In this document: positions 31,135 to 45,731 of the stretch, piece after piece
Layout: each line of letters opens with the position of its first letter
Position numbering within the stretch: the first letter of the stretch is position 1
Assembly (NCBI RefSeq): GCF_000327385.1
Contig: NW_008707225.1
Coordinates: forward strand, 3,915,250 to 3,979,249
Length of the DNA stretch: 64,000 nucleotides
From: Lottia gigantea
Taxonomy: Eukaryota; Mollusca; Gastropoda; Lottiidae
Reading direction: 5' to 3'
Notes under the pieces: generated by a model
The model's database searches: none
Told to the model about the DNA's origin: nothing
The model's input: the letters and a program-made list of their open reading frames with translations, nothing else
Position numbers and translations under genes: made by a program

Positions 31135-34100
31135 ATTCTCCCAAATGTACAGGCCTAGGATAGAACAAATACTTCATTTAGAAATTGTAATAAGCTGTCT
31201 GGAACTGTTTAACATTTTTCTTCAGTTCTGATCTAAAATTCGATAAATGGTTTGCATCTAAACTAATCGTTCATAGACTAAATTAGATGGATATTAAATT
31301 ATAATCTAGATTTACTATTAATCTTTCTCTTAGCTTTATTATTAAGAAGATAATTAGTCTCATCTAGTCTTTGATCATATCCAGTGATGTTCATTAATGT
31401 ACAAAATGACACAATACCAGCAAATATTGTCAACTTTAAACCCATCCTAGTTATCATCACTGTATACTAGCTTCTATAAACCGAACACCAAATATCATAC
31501 CAATATCTAGAGGACTTATCGATCCATCTAAGTGTACATGAAACAGATATGTGCTTGAAGAGGATTCCAACCATAAAAACGAAAGAAAATCCTTTGCATT
31601 TCACTACAAAAATTCTTAATTCATATCTCGATATGCATACATATTACCTAGGTAAGATGAGATAAGTTCGGCTACGCTTTATCTCTGAACTAAATCCTTT
31701 TCCGTGTATATGCGAAGGCAGATACATTATAGCACATCTTTGTTGGTTGTATATGCAAAAGCAAATTTGTTTGATCAGGATTTTTTGTTACGATTGGTCA
31801 ATGTAAGCACAATGTTGAAGAATATAATGTTAGAAAATGTGTCGTGTGTGAACGGCTTCAGTTGTTATAATTGCGATAATATTTTGTTAAGGAGTTCATC
31901 CATATTGAAATTTCAACTTATTTTCTTGCTCTTCATATGAGAAGAGTGCAAACCTACAACTTGAAACCGTATAATGTTGAAGTAAGACATGATTACCCTT
32001 GTGAAATATATATACAAAAGCTAAATATCTTTTCGTGATAAGATTCTTTTTATAAAATGCTATTGTGAATTGTTTAAGTCAGATAAAGGCAATACGTGCC
32101 TTGATATTTAAATTAATAACGAGGTTTATGTTATTAATAACTGAACAAGTTCAAATATATAACAGTTTCCTTTTACCAAGATATGTACTCAGTTATAAAG
32201 AGTATAACAGTATAGTATATCACAATTGGACAAATGCGAAATTAGATCCGATCCTAACCAACCAATTTTATTTTCTTTTAAAAACATCTTTGGACTTTTA
32301 CTTTATTCCTTGACCATTCTTCGCAAACATTCACGATAAACATACAAAAATATAGGAATGGAGATGTCCGTCTTAACTTTCCGGAAACCGGAAGTAATGC
32401 ATGAGCCTTAATCCTAGCGTGACGCAATTTCGCTATTTAAATGCCCTTCTATTTCAAAACTTGACACTTTAGAGCTGTTTGTATATATTTTGATTTATTT
32501 GGGCTATTGCTATTGAATTAGAAGGATATTTCATTATATATAAACGAAATTTCAAAACAATAATATAATATTTGCTCAATATATCAATTGTAGAGAGATA
32601 TACATAGAGGATCTTAAACCAGTGCTTATGTAATATGAATCTCGTGAGATTGACCTTTGCATTTTTAGTGAAGAATGTCCTTGACCAAAGCTTTCCATGA
32701 ATATACTGATAATGGATGTAAAATATCAACTTTCCGATGTTATTGTTCTCTGGATATTTTCTTTGGTATATTAAAATTCCATGTGGTTTTCATAATCTGA
32801 ATGAACTATTTATCCTCTTTTAACGATATGTGACATGGGTAGTTCAATACAATATTTCAAATAAAAATTTAAGTGGGATTTTAATCCAGGTATTTAAATG
32901 ATTTACAACAACTGATGATTTAAAATTTTCACATCTTGTTGTGGAAACAGTGAGTAATGTAATTGTAAAGCAGATAAATAACATTACCCTTCTAATCATC
33001 TTGCAAAATTATAACTTACAATATTGGAGCATACATTCCTAAGCGATGGATTTGCAAATTTCTTAACTGTTCGAATATTTAAGGTATTATAATTAGAACT
33101 CCTTTTACCCGGAAGATGGACCCCGTTTTAGTGAAGATTCAATTGCGTATATTGGTAGCGGCCATTCTTTTCATATTATTAGGATGAGTCGGTATCCAAC
33201 AGATTATGCTCACTTCGTTTTCTTTATATAAATATACTAGCTGAACTCGAATTTACGGAACACGGAAATAAATAGCTCTACTTTATTCTCCTATCAATCA
33301 CACAAACACAAAGTTTTCAGGGTAGACAATATAATCGTATTAAACAGAGTTACAAACTAATTGGTCAGGTAATTACATAAAAAGCCACATAATCTAAACT
33401 TGTATCAAAACATTCCCCATGAGTTGTACAAAATAAAAGAATTATAAATAAAACAAAATTCTACTTCGTCTCTACAATAATTCGAAATAAGCAAGGCACC
33501 AAAGGCTTCTAAATGGACTTCAATTTGGCTCCAGGCCAATCTTCACAATTTTTCGTGACACTTCCATAAATTTAGGGATATTTCTCTACTGTAGTTATAA
33601 ACTTGATTTATACACCACACACGCAACAGTTTTAATTCCTTGTTCTCTAAAGGGATGTAAAGATCCATATGGTCGAAAAGCCATGCGTCAAGTACCCCAG
33701 GCTCCGAAGTGAAATCACGAAATATCTGAAGGAATTTGCTTTGAGTTATTTGCCTTGACTTTGTCAAAATTGGCTTTTGAATTACATAAAGGATACAGGA
33801 TAAAATAACTGGTTATTGGTTTCTCAATGTTTACTGACGCAATGATCCACGTTTACTTAAGCAAGAACAAATTCAAGGTAATCTCTTATCAAATATTATT
33901 TCATAAAAGGTTGATTCCACATTATTAGTCTAGTACTTTTTTTTCACCAAGATGGATTTTACCTTAAGGTGTATACTTTCCGCTTTGCTTATATTAGTTC
34001 ATAATAATCTAAAAATCATACTTATATTCCACTGATTCCGTAATATTTTGAGTTGTTACAGGTGCGGCTAACTAATTAATATTTAATTAAGAAAGTTACA

Positions 34101-36443
34101 AAATGATATATATTAATCCGATATCTTAAATCCGCCTTTTGATAAAATGTAATACTTTCCAATGTAAACATGTTAATCAAAACGAACTGATGTCGCTTTC
34201 TGGATTCACGGAGTTTGATTTTAATCTTTCATTTCTTAGTGTACTGACTAATCAAACCCAACTCAAGTGGCCGTCACCCCATAGCGATCACCAGTTGCGT
34301 ATAGTAGAGAATAAGAATAGTGGTAATATAGATCATGATGATCGAACCGATAGCCATCACAGCCATCGCGTATGTTCTGCAACTGAAATGGACCAATTTT
34401 ATCCCTCTTAATACGATTTGAATGATTTCCCTAATTGAGTTAACTTTGATGCTTATTTCTTTTAATTGAAGTCAAGTCAAGTTTTACTTAGTAGATTATT
34501 TATATGTCCTTCCATACTATTCGACATCTAATACAATGAAATAGCAGTGTTTACCTAAAATAGATTTGACAAATGTAAAACCAAATGATAGTTGACAATA
34601 AACCAAGAAGAATATTGTATGGATTCAGATGACTCCATTATCCTTCATTAACTTGACTATGATAATATTATTACTGATAAAAAGGAAGTAACGAGAGTAT
34701 TCATTTCAATAATATCATTTAATGTATGGTCTTTCCCACTCAGTTTATAACCAAAATTGTAAGAAAAAGGGGAAAAAACAATTAGATTCTATTCAGGAAG
34801 TCATTTTAGTCAGTAATCTGGTGGCAGATGATATATCAGAGACACGTCTAGAAATATATGTCTCGTGGTAAATTAAAAAAGGAGATAAGAGAAGATTCAG
34901 AATTGGTTAAGTCTTTGCTTCATTACTTTCGGAAATGGGCCTTTCCATGACATTAATCTAAGTAAGAAATACCCCACATAATACGTAAGAGAAATGAGCA
35001 GTAACTATTTACTATTTGTCCCCTCTTTCAGATATAACTAACACCTATAGGCCATCGATATTAACCCCGAAGAGTAATCAAGAAATAGTCAAACAGTGGC
35101 ATCAGGAGTGTCTGTTGTGTTTTGAAAGCCCATCACAGTACCCACAGAACTATAGTGTCAGTGGCGGTTCCACGGGGACACGGGGAAGAAGGAGGGTCAC
35201 TTTCAATTTTTTTTATCATAGTACATAGAGAAAGAATAGCCTGTAGCCCCCTGAAAAATATTGCAGCCCCTGCTCCCCCACCTAGACACAATTGGAATTT
35301 GTCATTAGATTAGATTTGGACCATGCACCTTCCAGTATAAGTATGCTGGTATGCTTCATTTCATGTACCCTGCACCAAAACATCTAATAAGGGCACAGCG
35401 TGTTTTAGGCACCCTGCATCTTCCTTGAGATATTTTAGACTCCACGACAAAAAAAAAACAACAAGTCAATATGATTTGGAATGTTTTTATTGCACTGCAA
35501 TATCTCTGTTTGCAACATTTGCTGCAATATTTGAAAGAATATATATTAGTACATTACACATCCGGGTGATCTAGTGATTGGGGAAAATGGTTTAGATATA
35601 TTGTAAGGTTAGGGACCATGTGCGACTGGGTAAAATGGGCAATTTTTTCACTCGATTCGTTGTGATAACGTAGACCTCGTTTAATATACAGGTTAGTGAT
35701 GCTTTACACCACGATATGCAAATTATTTGATGTGTAAGTTAACATGCTTTAACTTTGATTCAATACTTTATAGTTTGATTGAATTGTCTAATCTGATATA
35801 TATATAGCTTCATTTGCAATTTTTCCGGCCAATTATTCCGTTTCAATTGTAACTCCTGATATTCTGATACCCATGACCGATGTTTTGACTTATTTCAGAC
35901 AAAACTGTATTTGAGGTAGTAACGTCAAAACTTGGTCGTCTTTGTGTAATAACATAACATAACAAGTCCCACAGGCGTCAGACTGGATTTAAGACAGACA
36001 CATACATGTAGTTTACGATACATAGACTACTACAAAACGCCGTTTGAATTCATTGACATGGAATTTTGTCAGTGTCTGAAAAAAAAGTTTTATCCGTTAT
36101 TTTATAATTCAGAATTCCAAACAAAGAAATGTCCTTCAAACATATATCACACAAAGAGACAGGACAATTCCCACTCTCTTTCACTCAAAACACAGTCAAA
36201 TTCATGCCTCACATAAGCTATTTAAAGATTTATTCCTAAATCACCTATAAACATCTGCGTAATACTGTGCATTGGTAAACTCCATTGGCATGAAGGATAT
36301 CACGATGGAAATAACGTATCTATAGCATATTGTTTTCTTAGATCTTGTACGACGCGGTGTCGAAACAGGGCGTTATTTCAGACAAGACTCAACACACGAT
36401 ATATATAAAGGAATGCCAGATTTAGAACTGCGCTGTTGAGACA
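31135..36443. other. 5.3 kb without a recognised gene
   Basis: Two repeat traces are visible: a fragment of the 161-bp family near 33737-33775 (GAGTTATTTGCCTTGACTTTG), and at about 35159 the phrase CAGTGGCGGTTCCACGGGG, like the start of some hAT-type elements, followed by a CCCC-rich segment to about 35285. Open frames here lack domains and splice context. Confidence 0.4.
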
Positions 36444-37595
36444 TCAAACCTCTGAGAGAAGTCCATTACCACATATAGTTTTATTTAAGCCCACTTTCAT
36501 TTGTAGCGATTGTTTATTAGGTCTTCCCACTAAAGACAGTCTTCGGATTTGCGACTCTTCAAAATGGATATTGATTCTATAACAAGGCTTACAAAATAAA
36601 TTTACAAAATTCCTCCAAAATATCGTATTAAATATACAGTAAATAACAAAATTTGACGCTGAATTCACTAAGAGTAATAAATCAGTTATTTCACGTATTC
36701 CTCGCTGTAAAAATTCTTCTTCATAATAACCTAAGCCTAAAAACGTGGACATTATGGCGTCCGGCGTAATACAAATTAAAAACACTACTATTACTATTAT
36801 TAACATAAATGTAATTCTATGACGTCTAGAAGTTTTAGATCGACCTATTCGACATCTTCGAAGTCCGTAAATAATGCACGTATTGAGTATTATGAGCAAA
36901 CAAAGTGGAATTATGGATCGTAGAAAGTTTTGAATCCATGTATATATTTTGGAAAAAGATTCGTTACTCCACAAGTCTGTAACAGTAATGTCATATTGTG
37001 AAGTTGTTGAATTGTTTGCATTTTCTATTGTTTTATACCTCATTGCATATGGAATGGCAAGTATACTCATACATATAAACACTGCTAGAGATACTGAGCG
37101 AGCATGCCTTATGGTACAATAACTTTTCACTCTGGTAGGGTGACATACGTAAATGTATCGTTCTACAGCAACAGAAACTGTTAACCAAGCGGAAATGCAT
37201 AGCGATGCATTAAAAATGTAATGAGCGTAAGGATAGAGGAAGCCGTAGGCTTTATTTCCGGTTGGTGGATCTACTTCCAGAAGTAAAATTACCATGAAAT
37301 ACATAAAATCACTTAGGAGTTTTACACAGTCGGAGATCGCTAATGACATTAAGTACACATTAGTTGATGACGTCATTTGTTTCTGAGACATGACGATTAT
37401 GCTAAGTGAGTTCCCTAATAATCCAATTATACAGATAATAGGGTACATCACCACACCAGTCACAAATCTAGCTTGAAGATAAAAAGCTTTATATTCTGCT
37501 GCGCGCAGCATGTCATTTGACATCAAACTTCCATTTCCGGTCGGTGATGCCATCTCCGTTGGTCGAGCAGATATGTTGGTAAGAACAGCAAACAT
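36444..37595 (-). CDS. Class A (rhodopsin-like) neuropeptide-type GPCR
   Basis: A 383-residue receptor in a single coding exon. N-glycosylation sites at N7 and N21 precede seven membrane helices. Landmarks: GN in helix 1 (61-62), LAISD with the sodium-site Asp at 89, ERY at 145-147 followed by VCHP, Pro230 in helix 5, CITP (275-278) in helix 6 and NFVIY (315-319) in helix 7. A basic loop SKTSRRHR precedes helix 6. Cysteines 335 and 338 in the tail may be palmitoylated. The ERYIYVCHPTR-x-KSYCT block resembles invertebrate FMRFamide-receptor-like GPCRs; the ligand is unproven. The usual Cys at the top of helix 3 is Tyr121 and extracellular loop 2 has no Cys. ATG at 37595 was chosen; a splice acceptor (TTTCCACTTCAG, exon from about 37615) lies just upstream. 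Met15 is an alternative start. Confidence 0.9.
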   Translation of the reverse strand: MFAVLTNISARPTEMASPTGNGSLMSNDMLRAAEYKAFYLQARFVTGVVMYPIICIIGLLGNSLSIIVMSQKQMTSSTNVYLMSLAISDCVKLLSDFMYFMVILLLEVDPPTGNKAYGFLYPYAHYIFNASLCISAWLTVSVAVERYIYVCHPTRVKSYCTIRHARSVSLAVFICMSILAIPYAMRYKTIENANNSTTSQYDITVTDLWSNESFSKIYTWIQNFLRSIIPLCLLIILNTCIIYGLRRCRIGRSKTSRRHRITFMLIIVIVVFLICITPDAIMSTFLGLGYYEEEFLQRGIREITDLLLLVNSASNFVIYCIFNTIFWRNFVNLFCKPCYRINIHFEESQIRRLSLVGRPNKQSLQMKVGLNKTICGNGLLSEV

Positions 37596-37615
37596 TCAGT
37601 TACCTTCAGTGCTCC

Positions 37616-40600
37616 CTGAAGTGGAAAAAAAAAAGATTTCTGTATCATTTTAATATCAAGTTTTATTCTGGGCTATTTAAAATAGTTTAAAGTGTATCCA
37701 TAATCATAATGATTAACCTATGCCAAGCTACAAAGGTGTCGGTTCATAAATACCAGCTGTAGAATATTGGTTTGATTTGGTCCACTGTCAATTTTATTTT
37801 TTTCGAATACATTCTAAAGGAGGAAAAGATGTTGAAATCACAGGGCTTAAATCGTGCATTTTTTACGCTTTGAAAGAGAATTCTTCCAATACTATTTCCA
37901 CACTAAAAAAAAAAATTCTTATGCCTTAGGAGCCGCCACTGCTCACTGCATTTAGGAAGTGTCTTTATAGATATTTTTTCATTGTCCTCTTGTTTTACAT
38001 GATTTGGTCCTAGAAATTTGACCAATTCTCTTTACTCTTTGAAACTGACCACCTATCGAACCTTTGGAAATTCATAGTAGAAATAGAGGAACATTTTTCC
38101 CGTTTATTTTGGGAAAATTGGAATGGAAAGTGCGTTAATAATCAAACATGATAGAACATACTTAGACCGTCTTATTCAAAATACGATATGATCCAAATAG
38201 TTCTCACAATTTCAACAAATCAACAGCTTTATTTACCACGATAACTTATAGACAACTTTCTACACAGATTGTTCGAATATGGATTGAGCGTAAGTAATAA
38301 TGTCTGGAAAAATTTAATCGCCAATTCCGATCATCGTCCTCATCTCCCTCAACTCTAGACTGATTTAATATTTTACAACTGCCAAGTTAAATAATATTCA
38401 TAATTTACAGAACCAATAAAATTGAAACCAAGTTGACAGGAACATACATGCGGTTGATCCGAGAATAAAATCGTATGAACAGTGTAATAAAGTCATTCCC
38501 GTCTACAGCCTGATTTGAGTGTAACATGACAATTTAATATCCCGAGAGAATCAAGCCATGTAGACCCAATCATAATTATATAGTTCTATACAGACCAAGA
38601 CACATGAAATTTTGGTCATAAAGATGCTTTACTTTACAATAGATGTCGAAATAATTATTAGCCTGCATGAACCATAGAATATTGGATGTTATTGCGAATA
38701 ACCTTTGCCTGTCTGTCAAACATATAGTTGTATCCGAAAGCATTTTAATCACATCTGGGAAAACCACGACAGTCTACTGTTTCCCCAAGACACTTATTTC
38801 ATAGGAGTATGACATGAAACATGTTTGTGAAAACGACTAGCACTTGTTCACTCTCTCAAAAACTCTAATGTGTATATCTGGATGTAAACTTTTGCGGAAT
38901 AATTTTTAACTCAATTAAGTGCTGAATACCCCTTCCTTATCTCTAAACGTGTGCCCTCATCCAAGACTTTAGTGAATTTCGATCATCATTTCACGATTTT
39001 GCTAACTTAAGTCCATAACGATAACAGTCTCTGTTGAGGGCTTGATTTGCTATATCGTTGTTGTACAATCCAACCAAATCGCTGATTGCTATTTCAGTCA
39101 AGTTATACATGTAATAGCTTGATTTCGTGAAGATGTACCGATGTGGTATGCATCAAGTTTCATCACTTTTCATATATAACGAAATTATTTCTGATTAAAA
39201 AATGAAATATAGATCTACCTACCAAACACAAAATACCAATGAAAAAACAACAGAATACAACTTAAAATGATGTGGTTCTTTTTTAATCTGTCTAAACCAG
39301 AATCAATAGCATTAAACGAAGGAACATGTTGCAATAAATTTGTTCGGGTTAGAAATAGAATTGATTAATTGACCTAGATCTCTCGATGGAACAGTGACAA
39401 TGATAAAGAGTTAAATTATAGTAATTATAGAGCGACTTATTTCATTAGTAAAACAATCTATGACTGTCCAATACTAATCAGATAGTAAAATAGTGTTAGT
39501 GGTATTAATACAATTCTCTTCAAACTGTCTAGAGATGCTAAGATAAGGTCAGACAATGTCATACACTTTTTGCAAAGCTGTGCAATTAAAAATCAATTAA
39601 TGAAGTGACTCGAAGTCAAGTAGTCAATATATTTAATCCATTGTTACTAAAATTGGCATCTGACCTATTTTTCACCAATATTCAATAAAAAGAAGTGCTT
39701 GAATAGGTGGAAATGATAAGAAGTGGATAATCATCACACTTTAGAAAGCATTAGAATTAAAAGCATATTTATTACGACGAAATTTTTACTCTAGACCAAT
39801 TCAATTACCCCCAGAATGAAAATCCTTGAATTAGAGGAATCAAAATAGTTAAATTCTATATTTTATTGTACCTAGTGTGTGTCCTCTATTCTACAAAATT
39901 CCGTCAATCTATGAAAGCCAATCGGAATGAGCTACAGCAAGACCGTTCCACACGCCACCAGTTATCGAGCAAATACGACAGTTTATGCCTTATATGAGAG
40001 AAATTCAACTATGTCTATAAGCAAGAAATTTTTGGAAAGAGATTTAACTTCATAATCCTCACTCTTATTGTGTGTAATAAAACTAAGGAGAAGTATACCA
40101 TTAAATTGTGTCCGTTATTTGATGTGATCTCTACCTCTAAATGTCGCTAAAGGATTAAGGATAACAATTGTGCGCATCTTCAATAATTTAGACTCTGGAG
40201 TTTCATAATGATAATTATCAGTTCCATCAGGACTCATTAAGATATAACGATAGCTAAAAGTACTCCGTAAATTAGCGAATTGTTGCTATTCTAAAGCTAA
40301 GGGGGGATATTGGTATTTGTTAATACTCAGTTATAGTTTCAATCTTTTTACTATCTTTATTTATTACCATACTTAAACTCGTTTTTCTTATCTATACGGT
40401 GCAAGGTGTAAGGTATTTTCACGAATAAAAGAGACATACTTCACTATGAATTTAATTTCCATCAAGAAATCAAGAAGCCTATATCAAGCCAAAACGTTTT
40501 TCCAAAACTTTTGGCAACATTTCCATTAAAAATGTTATCAACTGCTGTAGACTACAGGCTGTGAAATATATTATGATATCTCGGTGCTAAAACAGATTCA

Positions 40601-43600
40601 ATACCATATTTCGTTAAGTGTTTTACTAAGACCGACATTTCATCCATTTGAATATTATTTCAAAGTCCATGTAAACATGTTTTTGTCCATTCATATGGAA
40701 CATGTTCATTAATAGTACCATGTAAAATCATTGATTTGGAAGATTGCAAGGAACAAGCAGACATTTATATCCGTTTATATTTGAAAAAAAAAAATAATAA
40801 ACAATAAATGCATACCGACCGATTTGTTTCACTGTAGGTATTCTTTATGAAACATTTGAAAACATTTCATCCACTATCTCCCATGGGGGTAGGTATGTAT
40901 ATTAACTCTATATAGAACAAATTCTAATCAATTTGCCTACAGCAACAGTCATAAGTTATGTACATAAGCTACATGACCTGATATGCAGATGCTTTCGATG
41001 TTATACCCGCTTTTACTCTTAACTCAACGTTTGGTTGCTACAAAAAAATTACTATATTGACATTTGAAATTAACAAAACTCTCCTATTTCCACAACATTA
41101 AATGAGCTATGCCTGACTGCTAGAAGTCATTCTCGTGCTAGCCTCTCGCTTAGCTCCTTATCATAATCTTTCAATGTAGTTCTGAAATATTTATTACAAC
41201 CTAAATTGCAAGAACTCCAAATTTATATAGATATGTACCATTTTAAGCTCTTATCAAATACATTCTTAATTCTATTTTCATATTTAATCTGTCTTAACCG
41301 TATGGAATTTCAAATTGTCTAACCACGAAGAATATAAGACTAATTCGACAAGAATATATATAGTAGTTGTAATTTGATATAGAAAACAATGATTATGACA
41401 AATGGTATCTTATAAGAATGTTCAATATCCAACCTACGCAACATTGACAATTTACTTTTTTGTACTCCATAGATCTGCTTAGTACATCTATAAATGACCT
41501 TTAAAGTAATTAAATATCAAGAAAGGTAAAAGAGCAGGAGGAGTTGAACCCAACTTTAGAACCTATAAGGGTTGCGGGAACTGACTTTTAACTAAAGTAT
41601 ATTAATATTTTCGCCATTAGCTTTTTTGTCTGATGTTTTTAATTCGATGTCAAGTCTAATAAGAGACTGATACATTACGAGGTCTGGATCTCTTCACAGA
41701 ATGACTAGTCCCAGCCACATCTATTAACCAATTCTTCTCATATTGTTGATTCCTGATTTTGAAGAAGTCATTTCATTAAGTAATAGAGGACTGTCACATA
41801 TTATTTCCTTGCTTTTGTCATTTGTCAGTAATCTCAGAGGTAGCGAGGGATAATTAGGTAGTTATTAACTTGTTATAAGAGTCCATCAAAAGTCTCTCTA
41901 GGTGATAGGATTGATAAATGTTGCTGATTTCAATAGTCATTTAGTTGCCATTGGTACAAGCATTTCTAATACTAACATGGTGAAATTATCATTAAACTTG
42001 ACACCATGTAAATCACTAATTTCCTCTGTTGATGAATGTAGTAATGCAAGGGCAACCATCATCACCGGATCGATTAGGCAGAACAAATCAAGTTCGAATT
42101 GTTTGCCATTCTCGAAAATGATTGGTCATAGAGATGTTCAGTGAAAGCCAAATATTAAATATGTTTAGATATGATTTCAATCTAACAAAAATCAACTACA
42201 CAGAAACAATCATTTCATTCAAGTAATTCTCGTTATCTATTATTGACCATATTAAATACACTTATTCCAAACATTTAAGATTGATAGAAGAGACCCAATC
42301 TGTTTTGAAAGTGAAGAGTATAAGTACATGCCGATACTATAATATGTTGAAGGTGACAACATTACCCCTCTTAGTTCGTGATGTGTTTCCACATATTTTT
42401 ACATATAATGTGTGTGAAATATGGATGACAAAGCATAAGGGCACGTGATAAATAAAATTAGAGCCCTTTTTTACATGATGAAATGTTTTTCATGAACTTG
42501 AGGGACTCAGAAATGATCATATAAAAGTACATCCCATTAACGGGAGACAATTCCATCTTTAATCGATCATAATTTTGTGTCCAGTTCTTCATTTGGACTG
42601 GAATATTTCAGCCTCAGCAGTTGCCGCTCCATTGAGTCAGTCAGTCCCCTATTTGAACCCCGATGTTTATTCACGTCATCGTCTCATACAAAGTGAGTCC
42701 AGTTCAATACACTGGTAAATCTGTAAAAACTGTGTTTACTCATCTATAATAAATAAATTGACTATATTCTTTGACAAATAATGTTTGAAAAAAGAAATAC
42801 TTCAAAGCTAAAATAAAAGCCGCGAGCATTCCGTAATGTAATGTCATGAATTTGTATCAATAATATCGTACAATGTATATCATTATGTTCTCTATTCAAG
42901 TTCGTACATCTCCACTACTTGTCAAAGTGTAAAATTATATTGGGACAGGGACCTCTTATCTAAGAATTGATGTTAACTATAGGCTATTTACTGCTATTGG
43001 TGGGTATTTCAATCATTATGAGTATCTGACTTAGTAAAAAAAACGAACACAAGAGACATTTAGTGAAGTCATCCATTTGGCTAAGTCTTGTTGATCGTTG
43101 TCCTGTAACAAAACAGACACACTTAATTAGTACATGTAAGAAGATAGAATAGATGATTGCGTGTCTTTAGTTCATGATCGAAAGGGACAGAACCAAAGAG
43201 AACAATGATAAACTTTTGCTACTAATAACTGATAGTTAAAAGATAAAGTTGGTCAAAACATCTGATGATAGGAGAAGTTGCCAAATCGAGACAAGATTTG
43301 AACAAAATAAGGTTTATTTCAAGTATAGATGTCTTTGATATGCAGAAAATATCGGCGTATAACCCAAAATATGCCTTCTAGATGTCATTTTTCAAGACAT
43401 TTGTTCGAGAGAGAAAAATGTTGAGCAATTTGTTGACAGGATACAAAGTAAGCGTATAATATAATCGTTGGGTATATTGTCTTCATTAGGATATTCCTAA
43501 TGAAATTTGATAAGGACACTAGAGTATTTTTGCAATCCGATACAGATATCTATGTATAAGGATAATGGGAGATTCCAACTACTCTTAATTCAAGAAATGT

Positions 43601-45699
43601 CTTGAATTAAAAGTTGTTTGGTGTCTTATCAGGTTGTTTCATCTTGGGTGAACATGGACGAGTAATTTTGTCTGAGTATAACAAACATATGCCAGAATAT
43701 TGTCTTCTTCTGACACGAAAACAAAATAATTTCATCGATTAAAGATTGGCTTTTCAAATCCTTTTACACAGAGGAAATATCACCTCGGTCAAAACATATA
43801 ATATTAATGATTTAAGATCATACTTCGTCATACAGACAGAAATAAGTTTGTCGTCTTGCTTTCTAAGATGGACTTTTCAAACATAAATATAATCCCGGCA
43901 GGTGTTTGGATAATTTAACCATAAAACTGCATACAAAATATAATGCTTATAGATTGGAATTAAAATTATGTTTCTTGCCTGTCTGAGTGAATGCATTTTG
44001 ACGTCCTTTTCATGACTAACATAGATATTATCGGCATTTTATAGTTGTTGAAATCTAAAGGTAATAAAAATGAGAATTCCTCACATATGTAAGTAATTAT
44101 TGAATTAAGAAATAAAAAGGGTATCGTCTAGATATTTTATATACTCAATTCCAGTTCTGACGCCAAGATCTTAAGGTCAAAATAAGCTTAAAGCTATTTC
44201 TCATAAAACAAGCTGATTTTTTAAACGTAGGTATATCTAGAACATATTAAAAGTAATCGCAAATCTCTCGTTTTCCGTTATCCAAGATGACGTCCAAAAT
44301 GGTCGTATTTTTTCTGCATTTCTATTAACATTGCAACTAAATAACCTAATTAATAATGTTTAAATATATATGGAACTTAATCAAATACTTGTTGATAAGT
44401 AAACCAAAGCTTATGGAAGATTTTAGAACTTTGAAAGTTCTTGAAACATACTAAGTATAAATTGACAAACAGAAGAGACTCAGAATCCGACACCACAAAA
44501 AGTACCAAAGACAAGTAATCAGGAACAGACTATTAACGTCAGTGAATCGCTTAAGAATATTTTGAGGAATTTTTAGACTGGTGGATTAAAACCACTAAAA
44601 ATTTTAAATAGGCCAAGAACTTTGGTGAGATAATGGATATGTATTGCATGATCTGTAAAGAACATCACCTGATAGTTTCAAATTCAAGAGTATATCTGCA
44701 AATTTGATTCACAAATTCGGAATTATGATTTACTTGATACCTTCACATTGGAAACACCCATTTAACTAGGTTAAAAGCGCTGGAGACTGGAGAAGCCTTC
44801 ATTCTTAAGCATTACTGGACCAGCAGTTTTAATACTCTTGATGACTTATTTTAATTAATTGAAACATTGATATTAATACACAAAATATACTTTAATTATA
44901 AAAATCTAATGAAATATTATGGACAGAAGTTCTCTAGAACTGAATAACCTCGCTGGAGGATTGTATTGAACAATCAGTGGCGTTTCAATTTACATAGTGA
45001 AAGAATGACCTGTTCCTTTTGTGGTCTTCGCTCAGCCACCTCACCTGATGTGTTATAGTAATGCCACTGTGAACAATAAACTCTGAACTAATATATTCCT
45101 TTAATAGTGAATTAAGTCATTGAATTTTCATCGTGTTCTATTAAATTCATAAACATCATTAAATAAATTCATCATATTTTACATTTAAATTACAATGTCA
45201 AAAGTCAGATATCCATAAACACCATTTACATAAATATTTTAATGTCAAAATTAGACCCGAATATAAAAGGAGCTTCGTAGTGAGTATTACTAAAGGAAGA
45301 ATATAAAAAATAAGGACATAACAGAATGGACAGTCAACTTAAATGTAAAATCGAGCCATCAAGGTTGCCAGTTGAATACCAAATAGAGCAAACAAGAAAA
45401 ATAATTCTTATAACACTACTCTACTTGTTCATGAAATGATCCTTTCATTGGAGGTTCTGTATCGCAAAAGACAACCTTAAAACATGCAACTTTGTAACCA
45501 TGGAGATTTGAAACTTTAAAAATGGGTACTGGTATCGTTGATACTACGACCATAACACTACATGTACTGTATACAAGATATATAATAATTTAAGATGACT
45601 AAATCCTTTCGGACAGTGATATTCCAATCAAAATCCAAACCTGGTTTACAATCTTACGTGAATTTATATACGCCCATGCCGTAGATGTATGATTAACTG
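37616..45699. other. 8 kb upstream of the GPCR without a recognised gene
   Basis: It probably contains the GPCR 5' untranslated exon and promoter, which I cannot place. Near 37930 GGAGCCGCCACTG resembles a transposon end. No protein domain, RNA gene or array is seen. Confidence 0.4.
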
Positions 45700-45731
45700 T
45701 TTTTTTTTTTTTTTTTTTTTTAAAAAAAAAA
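45700..45731. repeat. T22-A10 self-complementary tract
   Basis: An unbroken run of 22 T is followed at once by 10 A. Just to the left, TATACGCCCATG (about 45666) resembles the end of the 161-bp-array element. It may be the edge of a decayed retroposed or repeat copy. Confidence 0.6.

Noticed and set aside
35159-37943. CAGTGGCGG and CCGCCACTG as inverted ends of one transposon containing the GPCR.
   Set aside because: The similarity covers only about nine bases, flanking sequences do not match and no target duplication is seen.
41521-41590. A GTTGAACCC...GGGTTGCGGG stretch that briefly looked like part of a tRNA.
   Set aside because: No cloverleaf with acceptor, D and anticodon arms can be drawn.
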